Assembly (NCBI GenBank): GCA_934613185.1
Contig: CAKTSO010000078.1
Coordinates: 1-8,268, forward strand
DNA length: 8,268 bases
From: an uncultured Clostridia bacterium
GTDB lineage: Bacteria > Bacillota > Clostridia > Christensenellales > Maliibacteriaceae
Reading direction: 5' to 3'
Shown here: positions 1 to 6,557 of the stretch, piece by piece
Layout: each line of letters begins with the position of its first letter
How positions within the stretch are numbered: position 1 is the first letter of the stretch
Notes under the pieces: generated by a model
Told to the model about the DNA's origin: nothing
Seen by the model: only the letters and a program-made list of their open reading frames with translations
The model's database searches: none
Position numbers and translations under genes: made by a program

Positions 1-277
1 GATTCTGCTCGTCCATGACGGCGATCACGTCGAAATTTTGATAATCCTCCGCACTCATGCGGCGCGCACGATGCGAATCGAAGGGAACGCCCCGGCGCAT
101 GAGCTCTTCCCGCGCGGGCGGATACATGGGATTGCCCGTCTCCTCGTCGCTCGTCGCGGCGGAATCGATGAAATACTCCGCGGCAAGCCCCTTGCGGCGG
201 ACAAGATCGGAAAAGATAAATTTTGCCATCGGCGAGCGGCAGATATTGCCGTGGCAAACGAATAAGATTTTTTTCAT
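1..277 (-). CDS. Low-molecular-weight protein-tyrosine-phosphatase family protein (3' end beyond window)
   Basis: The minus strand reads from an ATG at 277 down to the window edge, giving the first 92 residues. The N-terminus shows the phosphatase P-loop CX5R signature as VCHGNICRSPMAKF, with the nucleophilic Cys at residue 8 and Arg at 14, followed by Ser and Pro as in LMW-PTPs. A later stretch, DVIAVMDEQN, fits the family's hydrophobic strand before a Met-Asp/Glu motif. An AAAAGGAG ribosome site (290 to 283) lies 5 bases before the ATG and fixes the start. Members dephosphorylate tyrosine-phosphorylated proteins, and some relatives act as arsenate reductases. The catalytic Asp-Pro loop that would help separate these lies outside the window. 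The gene is transcribed away from the surface operon, so a functional link is not implied, although such phosphatases do occur with capsule and envelope genes. Confidence 0.93.
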   Translation of the reverse strand, partial: MKKILFVCHGNICRSPMAKFIFSDLVRRKGLAAEYFIDSAATSDEETGNPMYPPAREELMRRGVPFDSHRARRMSAEDYQNFDVIAVMDEQN

Positions 278-340
278 AAAAACTCCTTTTGCGATATTGG
301 CGGGCAAGATCGCGGTCTCAAAATCCCCAAAACAAAAATC

Positions 341-369
341 ATTATAGCATAAGCAATGCATGAAAGATA
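341..369 (-). promoter_or_regulatory. Candidate promoter of the phosphatase gene (extended -10)
   Basis: On the minus strand the bases from 349 to 341 read TGCTATAAT, a perfect -10 hexamer preceded by an extended-10 TG. The hexamer 17 bases upstream, TATCTT at 369 to 364, is a poor -35, which is tolerated in extended -10 promoters. The -10 lies about 64 bases before the phosphatase ATG. Assigned by eye from sigma-A consensus. Confidence 0.55.
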
Positions 370-453
370 CGCATCGTTGTTCATAAAAACACAAACGGTA
401 AAAGTCATTTTCGAAAAGATCATTGAAGGATATACAGAACAATCAATATTATC

Positions 454-482
454 TTGCAATAATGGTGTGAATTATGTACAAT
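454..482 (+). promoter_or_regulatory. Candidate sigma-A promoter of the surface operon
   Basis: TTGCAA at 454-459 and TACAAT at 477-482 are separated by exactly 17 bases, matching housekeeping-promoter geometry with 4/6 and 5/6 consensus bases. Transcription would start near 489, giving a leader of about 250 bases before the signal peptidase ATG. The GACA repeat and the hairpin at 648-694 would both lie inside that leader. A 5-base inverted repeat (ATTAT and ATAAT around CTTGCA, 448-463) overlaps the -35; it could be an operator but is too short to call. Confidence 0.5.
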
Positions 483-569
483 GTAGATGTGAACTGCAGG
501 TCAAAGGGGTTGAAGGCATTTCGACACCCGCAATTTCTTGACGGCGTGATGAAATTGACGAAAATCTTT

Positions 570-612
<43 letters not shown>

Positions 613-647
613 CATAAACCTGCTTATTGTCGCACATGAGCAGCTTT

Positions 648-694
648 AAAAGATATATTTGTTTCTCCGACGCGCGGATGAATACATCTTTTTT
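648..694 (+). terminator. Terminator-like hairpin in the operon leader (possible attenuator)
   Basis: The arms AAAAGATATAT (648-658) and ATACATCTTTT (682-692) pair at 10 of 11 positions. The 3' arm runs into six T residues (689-694). Inside the loop, TCCG (666-669) and CGGA (675-678) can form a second short stem. The position between the repeat and the first ribosome site suits an attenuator. The outer stem is mostly A-T, so it would be weak, and it may not terminate at all. Confidence 0.3.
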
Positions 695-738
695 GTGATC
701 TCGACTTTTACTTGATTTTCGCAAAAAAAGGAGCGCCG

Positions 739-1233
739 ATGCGGAAAGCTTGGAACATATTGACCACGATCCTGACCGCACTCGTTGTGCTTGCCGCACT
801 GTTTTTCGTCGGCGCACGCATCGCGGGTCTTCGGGCCTACGCCGTGCTGTCGGGGTCGATGGAGCCGGAATATCCCGTTGGCAGCCTGATCTTCGTGAAG
901 GCCGCCGATCCCGAATCGATCCGGGAAGGCGATGTGATCACGTTCCGATTGAGCGAAACGCTCACCGCGACGCACCGCGTAATCGGCGTGGAGCGCGACG
1001 AGGACGGCGCGCTGAACTTTCAAACAAAGGGCGACGTGAACGCTGCGGCGGACGCGCGGCCCGTGCATGAAAAAAACGTCGTCGGCAGACCCGTTTTCAA
1101 GATCCCGCATCTTGGGTACTTTGCATCCATGGTGCAGAACCCGCCGATCCGCTTCGCGCTTTTGACGGTCGCGGCGCTGATCCTGCTTCTGCCGTTTGTG
1201 CGGCGGCTTGCGCGCGGCGCGCATGAAAATTGA
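739..1233 (+). CDS. sipW: SipW-like (ER-type) signal peptidase I
   Basis: This 164-residue protein is a type I signal peptidase of the SipW/archaeal/eukaryotic subclass, which cleaves signal peptides at the outer face of the membrane. An N-terminal membrane segment (about residues 7-25) leads into the catalytic box VLSGSMEPEYPVGS with nucleophile Ser40. DVITFR (65-70) follows. THRVIGVE then places His79 where bacterial-type enzymes carry Lys, which is the mark of the SipW class. TKGDVN (96-101) supplies the conserved Asp99. A second membrane segment (about 137-154) closes the protein, as in SipW. The ATG at 739 is preceded by a long A run and GGAG (730-733) at 5 bases; an in-frame TTG at 712 is less likely. 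It heads a cluster containing three proteins with SipW-type signal peptides, its presumed substrates. Confidence 0.93.
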   Translation: MRKAWNILTTILTALVVLAALFFVGARIAGLRAYAVLSGSMEPEYPVGSLIFVKAADPESIREGDVITFRLSETLTATHRVIGVERDEDGALNFQTKGDVNAAADARPVHEKNVVGRPVFKIPHLGYFASMVQNPPIRFALLTVAALILLLPFVRRLARGAHEN

Positions 1234-1239
1234 TTTTTT

Positions 1240-1302
1240 ACTGCGATTTTGGGGACGCAGTGGAAAATAAAGAAAAATCTTTTTTCCAAATGGAGGAGAA
1301 AA
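1240..1302 (+). promoter_or_regulatory. Small hairpins ahead of the first fibre-subunit gene
   Basis: ACTGCG (1240-1245) and CGCAGT (1256-1261) can form a 6-bp stem. GGAAAA (1262-1267) can pair with TTTTCC (1282-1287). The T-rich stretch 1280-1287 can instead pair with GGAGAAAA (1295-1302), which contains part of the ribosome site GGAGGAG. None is followed by a clear terminator T run. The A/T-rich composition makes chance pairing likely. Confidence 0.25.
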
Positions 1303-1304
1303 CC

Positions 1305-1895
1305 ATGAAAACTGCGAACAAAACCGTAGGCAAACGCTCTGTGGCGGCGCTGGCGGCAGTCATCCTCGTGATCGGCTGCGTCCTCGGCGGCACGCTGGCG
1401 TACCTTGTGTCCAAACCCGCGGCCAAGACGAACGTCTTCACCGTCGGCAAGGTGGAGGCCGATTTGACGGAAACGGATCGTCAATATCATATCGTGCCCG
1501 GCAGCAACATCGACAAAGACCCCGCGGCGGTCGTCAAGGCCGGCAGCGAGGACTGCTATCTGTTCGTTCAGATCAACGAGGCGAACTGGCCCACGGCGAC
1601 GGAAGCAAACGGTGGTGCGCGCAAGGTCGATTGGAAGATCGCCGACGGCTGGGAGCCGGTTGCGGGCGAGACGAACGTCTATGTCCGCAAGGTCTCCGCA
1701 AGTGCCGCCGAGCAGTCCTTCCCGATTCTGAAGGATAATCAGGTCACGGTCAGCGCGAACCTGACGAAGGACGAGCTTACTGCCTATTATGGCGAAACTG
1801 CCGTCAAGCCCGAGCTGACCTTTACCGTCTACGCGGTGCAGCAGGCAAATGTGGATACCGTTGCCGCTGCCTGGGCGATTGCGAAGGGCAACTGA
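1305..1895 (+). CDS. SipW-dependent TasA/camelysin-like surface fibre subunit
   Basis: This 196-residue secreted protein begins with a basic N-terminus, a hydrophobic helix (about residues 13-31) and the cleavage-region pattern GGTLAYLVSK. N-V-F-T-V-G-K-V follows at residues 43-50. This is the signature of SipW-processed proteins such as TasA and camelysin. A V-P-G turn (64-66) and YAVQQ near the C-terminus belong to the expected beta-sandwich. There is no sorting signal or C-terminal membrane segment, so it should be released and then assembled or retained non-covalently. The ATG at 1305 has a strong GGAGGAG site (1292-1298) at 6 bases; ATG 1290 overlaps that site and is rejected. Its place right after the peptidase and before a structured gap suggests the abundant subunit, which is inference. 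Confidence 0.8.
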   Translation: MKTANKTVGKRSVAALAAVILVIGCVLGGTLAYLVSKPAAKTNVFTVGKVEADLTETDRQYHIVPGSNIDKDPAAVVKAGSEDCYLFVQINEANWPTATEANGGARKVDWKIADGWEPVAGETNVYVRKVSASAAEQSFPILKDNQVTVSANLTKDELTAYYGETAVKPELTFTVYAVQQANVDTVAAAWAIAKGN

Positions 1896-1912
1896 CATCG
1901 AATCCGAAGCGG

Positions 1913-1946
1913 CGGCTCCTTCCCGATATTTCATCGGGAGGGGCCG
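1913..1946 (+). promoter_or_regulatory. Intergenic hairpin 1
   Basis: CGGCTCCTTCCCGAT (1913-1927) pairs with ATCGGGAGGGGCCG (1933-1946) around a 5-base loop. The stem is 14 bp with one bulged T (1920) and one G-T wobble. It begins 18 bases after the stop of the preceding gene. The bases that follow (TATGAG) are not a T run, so it does not look like a standard intrinsic terminator. It may instead stabilise the upstream mRNA or set a processing end. Confidence 0.65.
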
Positions 1947-1985
1947 TATGAGAATGGCCGAGTGGGGTCGGCCGTGCTCATACGG
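1944..1985 (+). promoter_or_regulatory. Intergenic hairpin 2, nested two-stem palindrome
   Basis: The outer arms CCGTATGAG (1944-1952) and CTCATACGG (1977-1985) are a perfect 9-bp match. The inner arms GGCCGA (1956-1961) and TCGGCC (1968-1973) are a perfect 6-bp match around the loop GTGGGG. A 3-by-3 internal loop separates the two stems. The first three bases are shared with the 3' arm of hairpin 1, so the bases of the two stems compete. No T run follows. It could be an mRNA processing or stability element, or a copy of a dispersed REP-like palindrome. Confidence 0.7.
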
Positions 1986-2012
1986 AAGACAGCGGTTTCG
2001 CTCGAAAGGGGA

Positions 2013-2028
2013 GGATCGTTTTCGATCC
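2013..2028 (+). promoter_or_regulatory. Intergenic hairpin 3
   Basis: GGATCG (2013-2018) and CGATCC (2023-2028) form a perfect 6-bp stem with a TTTT loop. It ends 22 bases before the AAGGAG ribosome site of the next gene. It is the third hairpin within 116 bases of the 170-base gap. Confidence 0.5.
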
Positions 2029-2065
2029 GATCGCAGCAATCCTATTCAAAAAGGAGAATACGCCT

Positions 2066-2644
2066 TTGAAACGGAAAGTGAAAATAGGGCTTTTCTGTCT
2101 GCTTGTGATCTCGACGTGTCTTGCGGCAGCGGGCAGTTTTGCGTATTACAATGCGGAAGGAAAGTCGCATAACGTCATCACGTCGGGAAACGTGGACATC
2201 GCGCTGATTGAAAAGACGCTGAAAGACGACGAGCTGGTCGATTTCCCGCAGGACGGGATCGACGGCGTTATGCCGGGCGCGTCGGTCTCCAAGATCGCCT
2301 GGGTCGAAAACACGGGTTCGCAGAGCGCGTGGGTGCGCGTTCGCGTGGAAAAATCGGCGAAGGACGCCGACGGCAGCGCGCTCGATCCTTCGGTCGCGTC
2401 GTTCGTTTTGGGCGAAGGATGGCTCGACGGCGGCGACGGGTATTATTACTATAAGGAAGCGCTTCCCGCGGGCGGAAAGACGACGCCGCTGTTTGAAGCG
2501 GTCGATTTTGATCCCATGATGGACGAAGCCTATACGAGCGGAAAAATCTACGTTACGCTCGGCGCGGAAGCCGTGCAGACGGCGAACAATCCCGTCCCGG
2601 ACGGCGGCGACGCGCGCGACGTTTCGGGCTGGCCGCAGGCGTAA
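2066..2644 (+). CDS. SipW-dependent TasA/camelysin-like subunit 2
   Basis: This 192-residue protein has a basic start (MKRKVK), a hydrophobic segment (about 7-25) and the motif AGSFAYYN, followed by N36-V-I-T-S-G-N-V43. That matches the SipW-type signal region of its neighbours. The mature part shows family hallmarks: VMPG (68-71), VENTGSQSAWVRVRV, and a GYYYYKE-L-G pattern leading to TPLFEAVDF. These recur in camelysin/TasA-like beta-sandwich proteins. It ends with AVQT, then a Trp three residues before the end. The start is TTG at 2066, 9 bases after AAGGAG (2051-2056); no ATG or GTG nearby suits the signal peptide. Its stop overlaps the AAGGAG of the next gene, so the two are likely coupled. 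It lacks an anchor and may be a minor or adaptor subunit. Confidence 0.82.
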   Translation: MKRKVKIGLFCLLVISTCLAAAGSFAYYNAEGKSHNVITSGNVDIALIEKTLKDDELVDFPQDGIDGVMPGASVSKIAWVENTGSQSAWVRVRVEKSAKDADGSALDPSVASFVLGEGWLDGGDGYYYYKEALPAGGKTTPLFEAVDFDPMMDEAYTSGKIYVTLGAEAVQTANNPVPDGGDARDVSGWPQA

Positions 2645-2656
2645 GGAGAAAATGCG

Positions 2657-5600
2657 ATGAAGTTCAAACAAAACGTCAAACAACATCTGCTGCTCCTCAT
2701 GACATGCGTCGCGTTGATTTTGGCCATCTGCGCGCCGACGATTTTGGCGGCTTCGCGGGCGGCAATGGATGTCGAAAGCGTGCGCGGGACGGACGCGGCG
2801 CAGACGGACGACGTGCAGAGCAAAGCGGTCGTGAGCGATGCGCAAGAGGAGCCGGAAGAACCCGAAGAAACGAAAACAACGCAAGAAACGACACTCGGGA
2901 CGTCGACCGGAAATTCGGGCGGCGCGGCGGTGCTTCGCTTTGACAACGGCGACGGCACGGGACGCGATGCGGTGGCGACCGATCCGCGCAATCTGTTCGG
3001 AAACGTTGGCGATACGGTGCGTCTGCCGGACGCGCTTGAAAAAGAAGGCCGCGTGTTTTCCTGCTGGTATTCCGAATTGAAGGGCGAAACCTACCCCGCG
3101 GGCGCGGATTACGTCATCGCGGGCGACGACGTTTTCGTCGCGCAGTGGGATATGCCGCAGGAACTTGCGATTGACGCCGTCCCCAAAAGAGGCGATTCGC
3201 TCGATGGCGCGGAACTGTTCGTGACGGCGGTCTCGGAGGACGAACACGAGGCGGCTTCTTCGGCGATCGAAAGCGATCTTGCCGACGCGCCCGTCGATCT
3301 GCTCGGCGTCTGCGCGGCGGATATTTCGTTTCTTGACGCGGCGGGCGCGCAGCTGCAGCCCGAATCGGGCGAGACCGTTCCTGTGTATCTGACCGTCCCG
3401 CAGGAGAGCGTCCCCGAGAACGCCGACTATCTTTTGGTCTATCATATTGCAACGCAGGCGGACGGCTCCTGCAAGGCCGAACCCGTCGAATTCGCAAGCG
3501 TCGCCGCGGGCGATCAGAAGATCTATTTTGAAGCGGACGGCTTTTCGATCTACGCCGTCGCGGCCGTCGGGCAGACGACCGGCACGCCGATTCAAGACGG
3601 CGATTACTACGAACTTGCCGAAGAGCATCAGAAGGTCTTCTATTTTGCGGACGACATCGGTTCGAATCGAACCTACCGCCGCTATGTCTGGCGCGTGGAA
3701 AACAACGACGACATCGTTCGCGCCTATACCACGGCCATGCCCGGCGCGAACAGCACGGACGATTCGGTGCGCTATAAATATCCGTGGATCACGGTCGACG
3801 CGCTGCGCCCCGGCAGGGTCGATATCGTCCTGACGTATTATTACTATAACGGCAGAGACTGGTGGTCTCCGACGAATTCTTCGATCCAGACCGGCACGGC
3901 CACGATAAAGCTTCTCGTCACGCAGAAGGAAAACGGCCTTCGCATCGTCAATAACATCACCAACGACGGCACGCTCGTTCCCGAGTATTACGACGCGAAC
4001 CAAAACCTCGTCACGGACGTGCGCTACGAATGGTCGTGCATGTATTTCTACGTCTATAACAACGACGACAGTTCGTCCGGGATAAATCCCACGCCCTGCG
4101 ACATCGACGACGCGGCGGTGCAGGACGACGGCAGCATCAACGTCGCCATCGACGCGGGCGGTATCACGCAGGAAAAGGACGCGGACGGCAGGGACATGCT
4201 CCGCATCAAGACCTATACCTGCACCGCTTATGATTTGAACGGCAATGAGCTTGACAGCACAAGCCACCGTGTGGAATATGGCGAAGACATTTTGAACGGC
4301 AGTTTCGAATATCCCAGGATTCCGTGGGGTACGAACTACGCGTTTGCCAACTATACGCGCCACCTGTCCTGGAAGACGACCGCGCTGGGCAGCGGCTACA
4401 TGCTCGGGCAGGATGTCGAACTCGGCAACGATTCCGCCGGCAACCCGTATCTTACCTCCGGCGCGAAGGCCAACGACGGTACGCAGTTTGCCGAACTCAA
4501 CGCCGAGGCGGCGGGCACGCTGTATCAGGACGTTCTGACCGCGCCGGGCGCGACGCTTTCCTGGTCGTTTGCGCATCGAAGCCGCAAGGGTACGGGGATC
4601 AATCAGATGTATTTGATCATCGCGGCCAGCCACGACGCCTCGAAAATCGCGACGCAGTCCGATATCAACGCGCTGATCGCGCGGTATAACGGCGACGGCG
4701 TGACGATTACCTACGACGGCGGCAGCTATACGCTTTGGCAGTTCCAGAGCGACGAGCTTTCCTGGGATCATCATTACGGAAGCTACACCGTCCCCGAAGG
4801 GCAGTATGCGACGCGCTTCTTCTTTGCGTCCGCCACGGGGACAACACTCGGCAATCTGCTCGACAGCGTGCATTTCAACGAAGAGCAGCGCTATATCATC
4901 GAGTATTATCTGGGCGGCGTCTTGCAGTCCGATCTGACGGAGATCGGTACGGCGGAGATCGACAGCGTCGTTCTGCCGAAAAATCGAGACAATGCCGTCT
5001 TCAACGACGCCGTTTTGACGTCGACGACGATCAACGGCGAAAATTACGGCGGCGTTTCCATGAGCATTAAGCCGCGCACGCCGCTTGACGCGGTCCATGC
5101 CGATTGCAGCAACGTCCTTCGCCTGTATTATTCCACGGGCGCGATCACGGTCACCAAAGTCGTGACGATCGAGGGCTGGGACGACTTGACGAGCGCGGAA
5201 CGCGAGGCGCTTTGGGGCGAGGCCTATACGGCGCATTTCGAACTGTACGATGGCAATGCGGCGGTCGCGGAGGCGGATGTGACGATCGATCTGAACGAAC
5301 AGACGCTCAAGACCGGCCTGGCGCAGTTTATCGACAAGACGACCGGCAATGCGTTCCGTACAAAGTTGAATCATACCTATACTGTCGTGGAAATTCCGAA
5401 CAACGTGTTGGGCAGCCCCGTGCCGCGCATTTACGAGCTCGAGACGACGTATGCGCCGAATGCGGACGGCACGATTACGACGGATCGAAACGGCAACGCT
5501 GCGGTGACCGTGACGAATGCCTATACGCATAAGCTCGTCGCGCTGACCATCGTAAAAAACGGCTGGGAGGAAATCGATGAGAACCAGACGTTTGTCTATC

Positions 5601-5917
5601 GCATCACGGGCGCCGACGGGTTTACGCAGGGCGTGACCGATCTGACGGTCACGATCCACGGAAACGGCAGCGTGACAATCACCGAACTCGCCGCGGGTTC
5701 CTATAACGTCGAGGAGATCACAAGCTGGAGCTGGCGCTATACGCCGGATGAGGCGATAAAGACGGTGGAACTGACGGAAGACAAAACGGTAACGTTCCAT
5801 AACGACCGCGCGCACGAGGGCGACACGGGGACCGATTGGAAATGGCTCAACGGTGCGTCTTGGTGCGAGAATCGCTGGATCGACGGCAAGAAATACGCGT
5901 CCGGCGAGGCGCAGTGA
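2657..5917 (+). CDS. Large multidomain adhesin-like surface protein (InlB-type repeat, lectin-like sandwich, two Cna_B-like domains)
   Basis: This 1086-residue protein starts with a conventional signal peptide (hydrophobic 11-30, likely cut after ILA at 31), unlike the SipW type next door. A Thr/Glu-rich linker follows. Residues 92-164 look like a Listeria-Bacteroides (InlB B/Flg_new) repeat: FDNGDGTG, a TVRLPD strand, CWYSE and a closing VAQW. Residues 169-305 are a beta domain ending FSIYAVA. Residues 310-540 are probably two Ig-like folds. Residues 545-742, from ILNGSFEYP through FAELNAE, LYQDV and WSFAHRSR, resemble a carbohydrate-binding jelly roll. Residues 745-828 look MucBP-like. Two Cna_B-like domains follow, with possible isopeptide sets K834/E912/N954 and K967/E1020/N1049. 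The tail is Trp-rich, and no LPXTG-type signal is present. ATG 2657 has AAGGAG (2643-2648) at 8 bases. Adhesion is inferred from the domain set; the ligand is unknown. Confidence 0.82.
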   Translation: MKFKQNVKQHLLLLMTCVALILAICAPTILAASRAAMDVESVRGTDAAQTDDVQSKAVVSDAQEEPEEPEETKTTQETTLGTSTGNSGGAAVLRFDNGDGTGRDAVATDPRNLFGNVGDTVRLPDALEKEGRVFSCWYSELKGETYPAGADYVIAGDDVFVAQWDMPQELAIDAVPKRGDSLDGAELFVTAVSEDEHEAASSAIESDLADAPVDLLGVCAADISFLDAAGAQLQPESGETVPVYLTVPQESVPENADYLLVYHIATQADGSCKAEPVEFASVAAGDQKIYFEADGFSIYAVAAVGQTTGTPIQDGDYYELAEEHQKVFYFADDIGSNRTYRRYVWRVENNDDIVRAYTTAMPGANSTDDSVRYKYPWITVDALRPGRVDIVLTYYYYNGRDWWSPTNSSIQTGTATIKLLVTQKENGLRIVNNITNDGTLVPEYYDANQNLVTDVRYEWSCMYFYVYNNDDSSSGINPTPCDIDDAAVQDDGSINVAIDAGGITQEKDADGRDMLRIKTYTCTAYDLNGNELDSTSHRVEYGEDILNGSFEYPRIPWGTNYAFANYTRHLSWKTTALGSGYMLGQDVELGNDSAGNPYLTSGAKANDGTQFAELNAEAAGTLYQDVLTAPGATLSWSFAHRSRKGTGINQMYLIIAASHDASKIATQSDINALIARYNGDGVTITYDGGSYTLWQFQSDELSWDHHYGSYTVPEGQYATRFFFASATGTTLGNLLDSVHFNEEQRYIIEYYLGGVLQSDLTEIGTAEIDSVVLPKNRDNAVFNDAVLTSTTINGENYGGVSMSIKPRTPLDAVHADCSNVLRLYYSTGAITVTKVVTIEGWDDLTSAEREALWGEAYTAHFELYDGNAAVAEADVTIDLNEQTLKTGLAQFIDKTTGNAFRTKLNHTYTVVEIPNNVLGSPVPRIYELETTYAPNADGTITTDRNGNAAVTVTNAYTHKLVALTIVKNGWEEIDENQTFVYRITGADGFTQGVTDLTVTIHGNGSVTITELAAGSYNVEEITSWSWRYTPDEAIKTVELTEDKTVTFHNDRAHEGDTGTDWKWLNGASWCENRWIDGKKYASGEAQ

Positions 5918-5933
5918 AAAGGGGGCGGGCGAT

Positions 5934-6557
5934 TTGAAGAAAGAACGCGGAACAGGCTCCATGCCGCAGGGCAGAGCATATGTGCTGCTTTTGGCGCTCG
6001 CGCTTTTGACGGGCCTCGGCGTGCGGGCGAGCGTGGCGTACCTGGCCGACCGTACGGCGGAAAAGAAGAACGAATTTACTTACGGCCGCGTGACCAGCAG
6101 CGTCAATGAGACGTTTAAAGAAGAGTTCGGCGATCCCGTCAAGCGAAACGTTTCGCTTCGGAACACCGGCAACACGCCCGCGTATCTGCGCGCGCTGCTC
6201 GTGGTCACCTGGAAGGACGAAAACGGCGTGGTGATCTCCAGTCTCCCCGTGGAAGACGAGGATTACGAGATCGATATGACGCTTGCCAAACACTGGATTC
6301 TGAAAGACGAGGGCTTCGGAAGCTATATTTACTATCGCTACCCGGTCGATCCCGGCGAATCGACGTCCGAATTGATCGACATGGTGCGACAGAATACGCA
6401 CGCAACAGCGCCGGAAAACGGAAAGTACAAGCTCAGCTTCGAGATCGTCGTCGACGCCGTGCAGGCCTATCCGGCCGACGCCGTCAAAGAGGCCTGGAAC
6501 GTCGACGTCAACGAAGACGGCACGCTGAAAGTTCCGGGAGGTGTCGTTTATGAATAA
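5934..6557 (+). CDS. SipW-dependent TasA/camelysin-like subunit 3
   Basis: This protein is 207 residues from TTG at 5934, which sits 8 bases after a purine-rich AAAAGGGGG site (5917-5925). An ATG at 5961 would drop nine residues and lacks a good site. The hydrophobic segment (about 15-30) runs into RASVAYLADR and then N46-E-F-T-Y-G-R-V53, the same signal-region pattern as the two earlier subunits. The mature part has LRNTGNTPAYLRALLVV, then IYYRYPVDPG, and near the end DAVQA with Trp ten residues later, as in subunit 1. No anchor is present. The gene begins 16 bases after the adhesin and overlaps the following sorting-signal protein by 8 bases, so its output is probably tied to that anchor protein. 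Confidence 0.8.
   Translation: MKKERGTGSMPQGRAYVLLLALALLTGLGVRASVAYLADRTAEKKNEFTYGRVTSSVNETFKEEFGDPVKRNVSLRNTGNTPAYLRALLVVTWKDENGVVISSLPVEDEDYEIDMTLAKHWILKDEGFGSYIYYRYPVDPGESTSELIDMVRQNTHATAPENGKYKLSFEIVVDAVQAYPADAVKEAWNVDVNEDGTLKVPGGVVYE

Noticed and set aside
356..541. 61-codon plus-strand frame in the divergent intergenic region
   Set aside because: No ribosome site precedes the ATG, the product is not recognisable, and the frame overlaps the better-supported promoter elements.
654..659. TATATT as a -10 for the signal peptidase gene
   Set aside because: No acceptable -35 lies 15-19 bases upstream, and the hexamer is part of the hairpin arm at 648-658.
1913..1985. Hairpins after subunit 1 as an intrinsic terminator
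   Set aside because: The stems are strong, but no T tract follows either one, so full termination is not supported.
1020..2039. 339-codon minus-strand frame, and similar frames at 6508-7500 and 7622-8236
   Set aside because: These are also antisense by-products of codon bias over recognised plus-strand genes, with Arg-rich low-information sequence and no support from ribosome sites.
2444..3849. Shared 15-base string (GTATTATTACTATAA) in subunit 2 and the adhesin
   Set aside because: Both copies encode runs of four Tyr in beta strands with the same codons. Nothing around them matches, so it is not a repeat element.
2042..5962. 1306-codon open frame on the minus strand
   Set aside because: It is in codon register with the plus-strand genes at 2066 and 2657. 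It stays open because those genes avoid TTA, CTA and TCA codons. Its product is Arg/Asp/His/Val-rich with no recognisable domain, and the plus strand encodes clear protein families.
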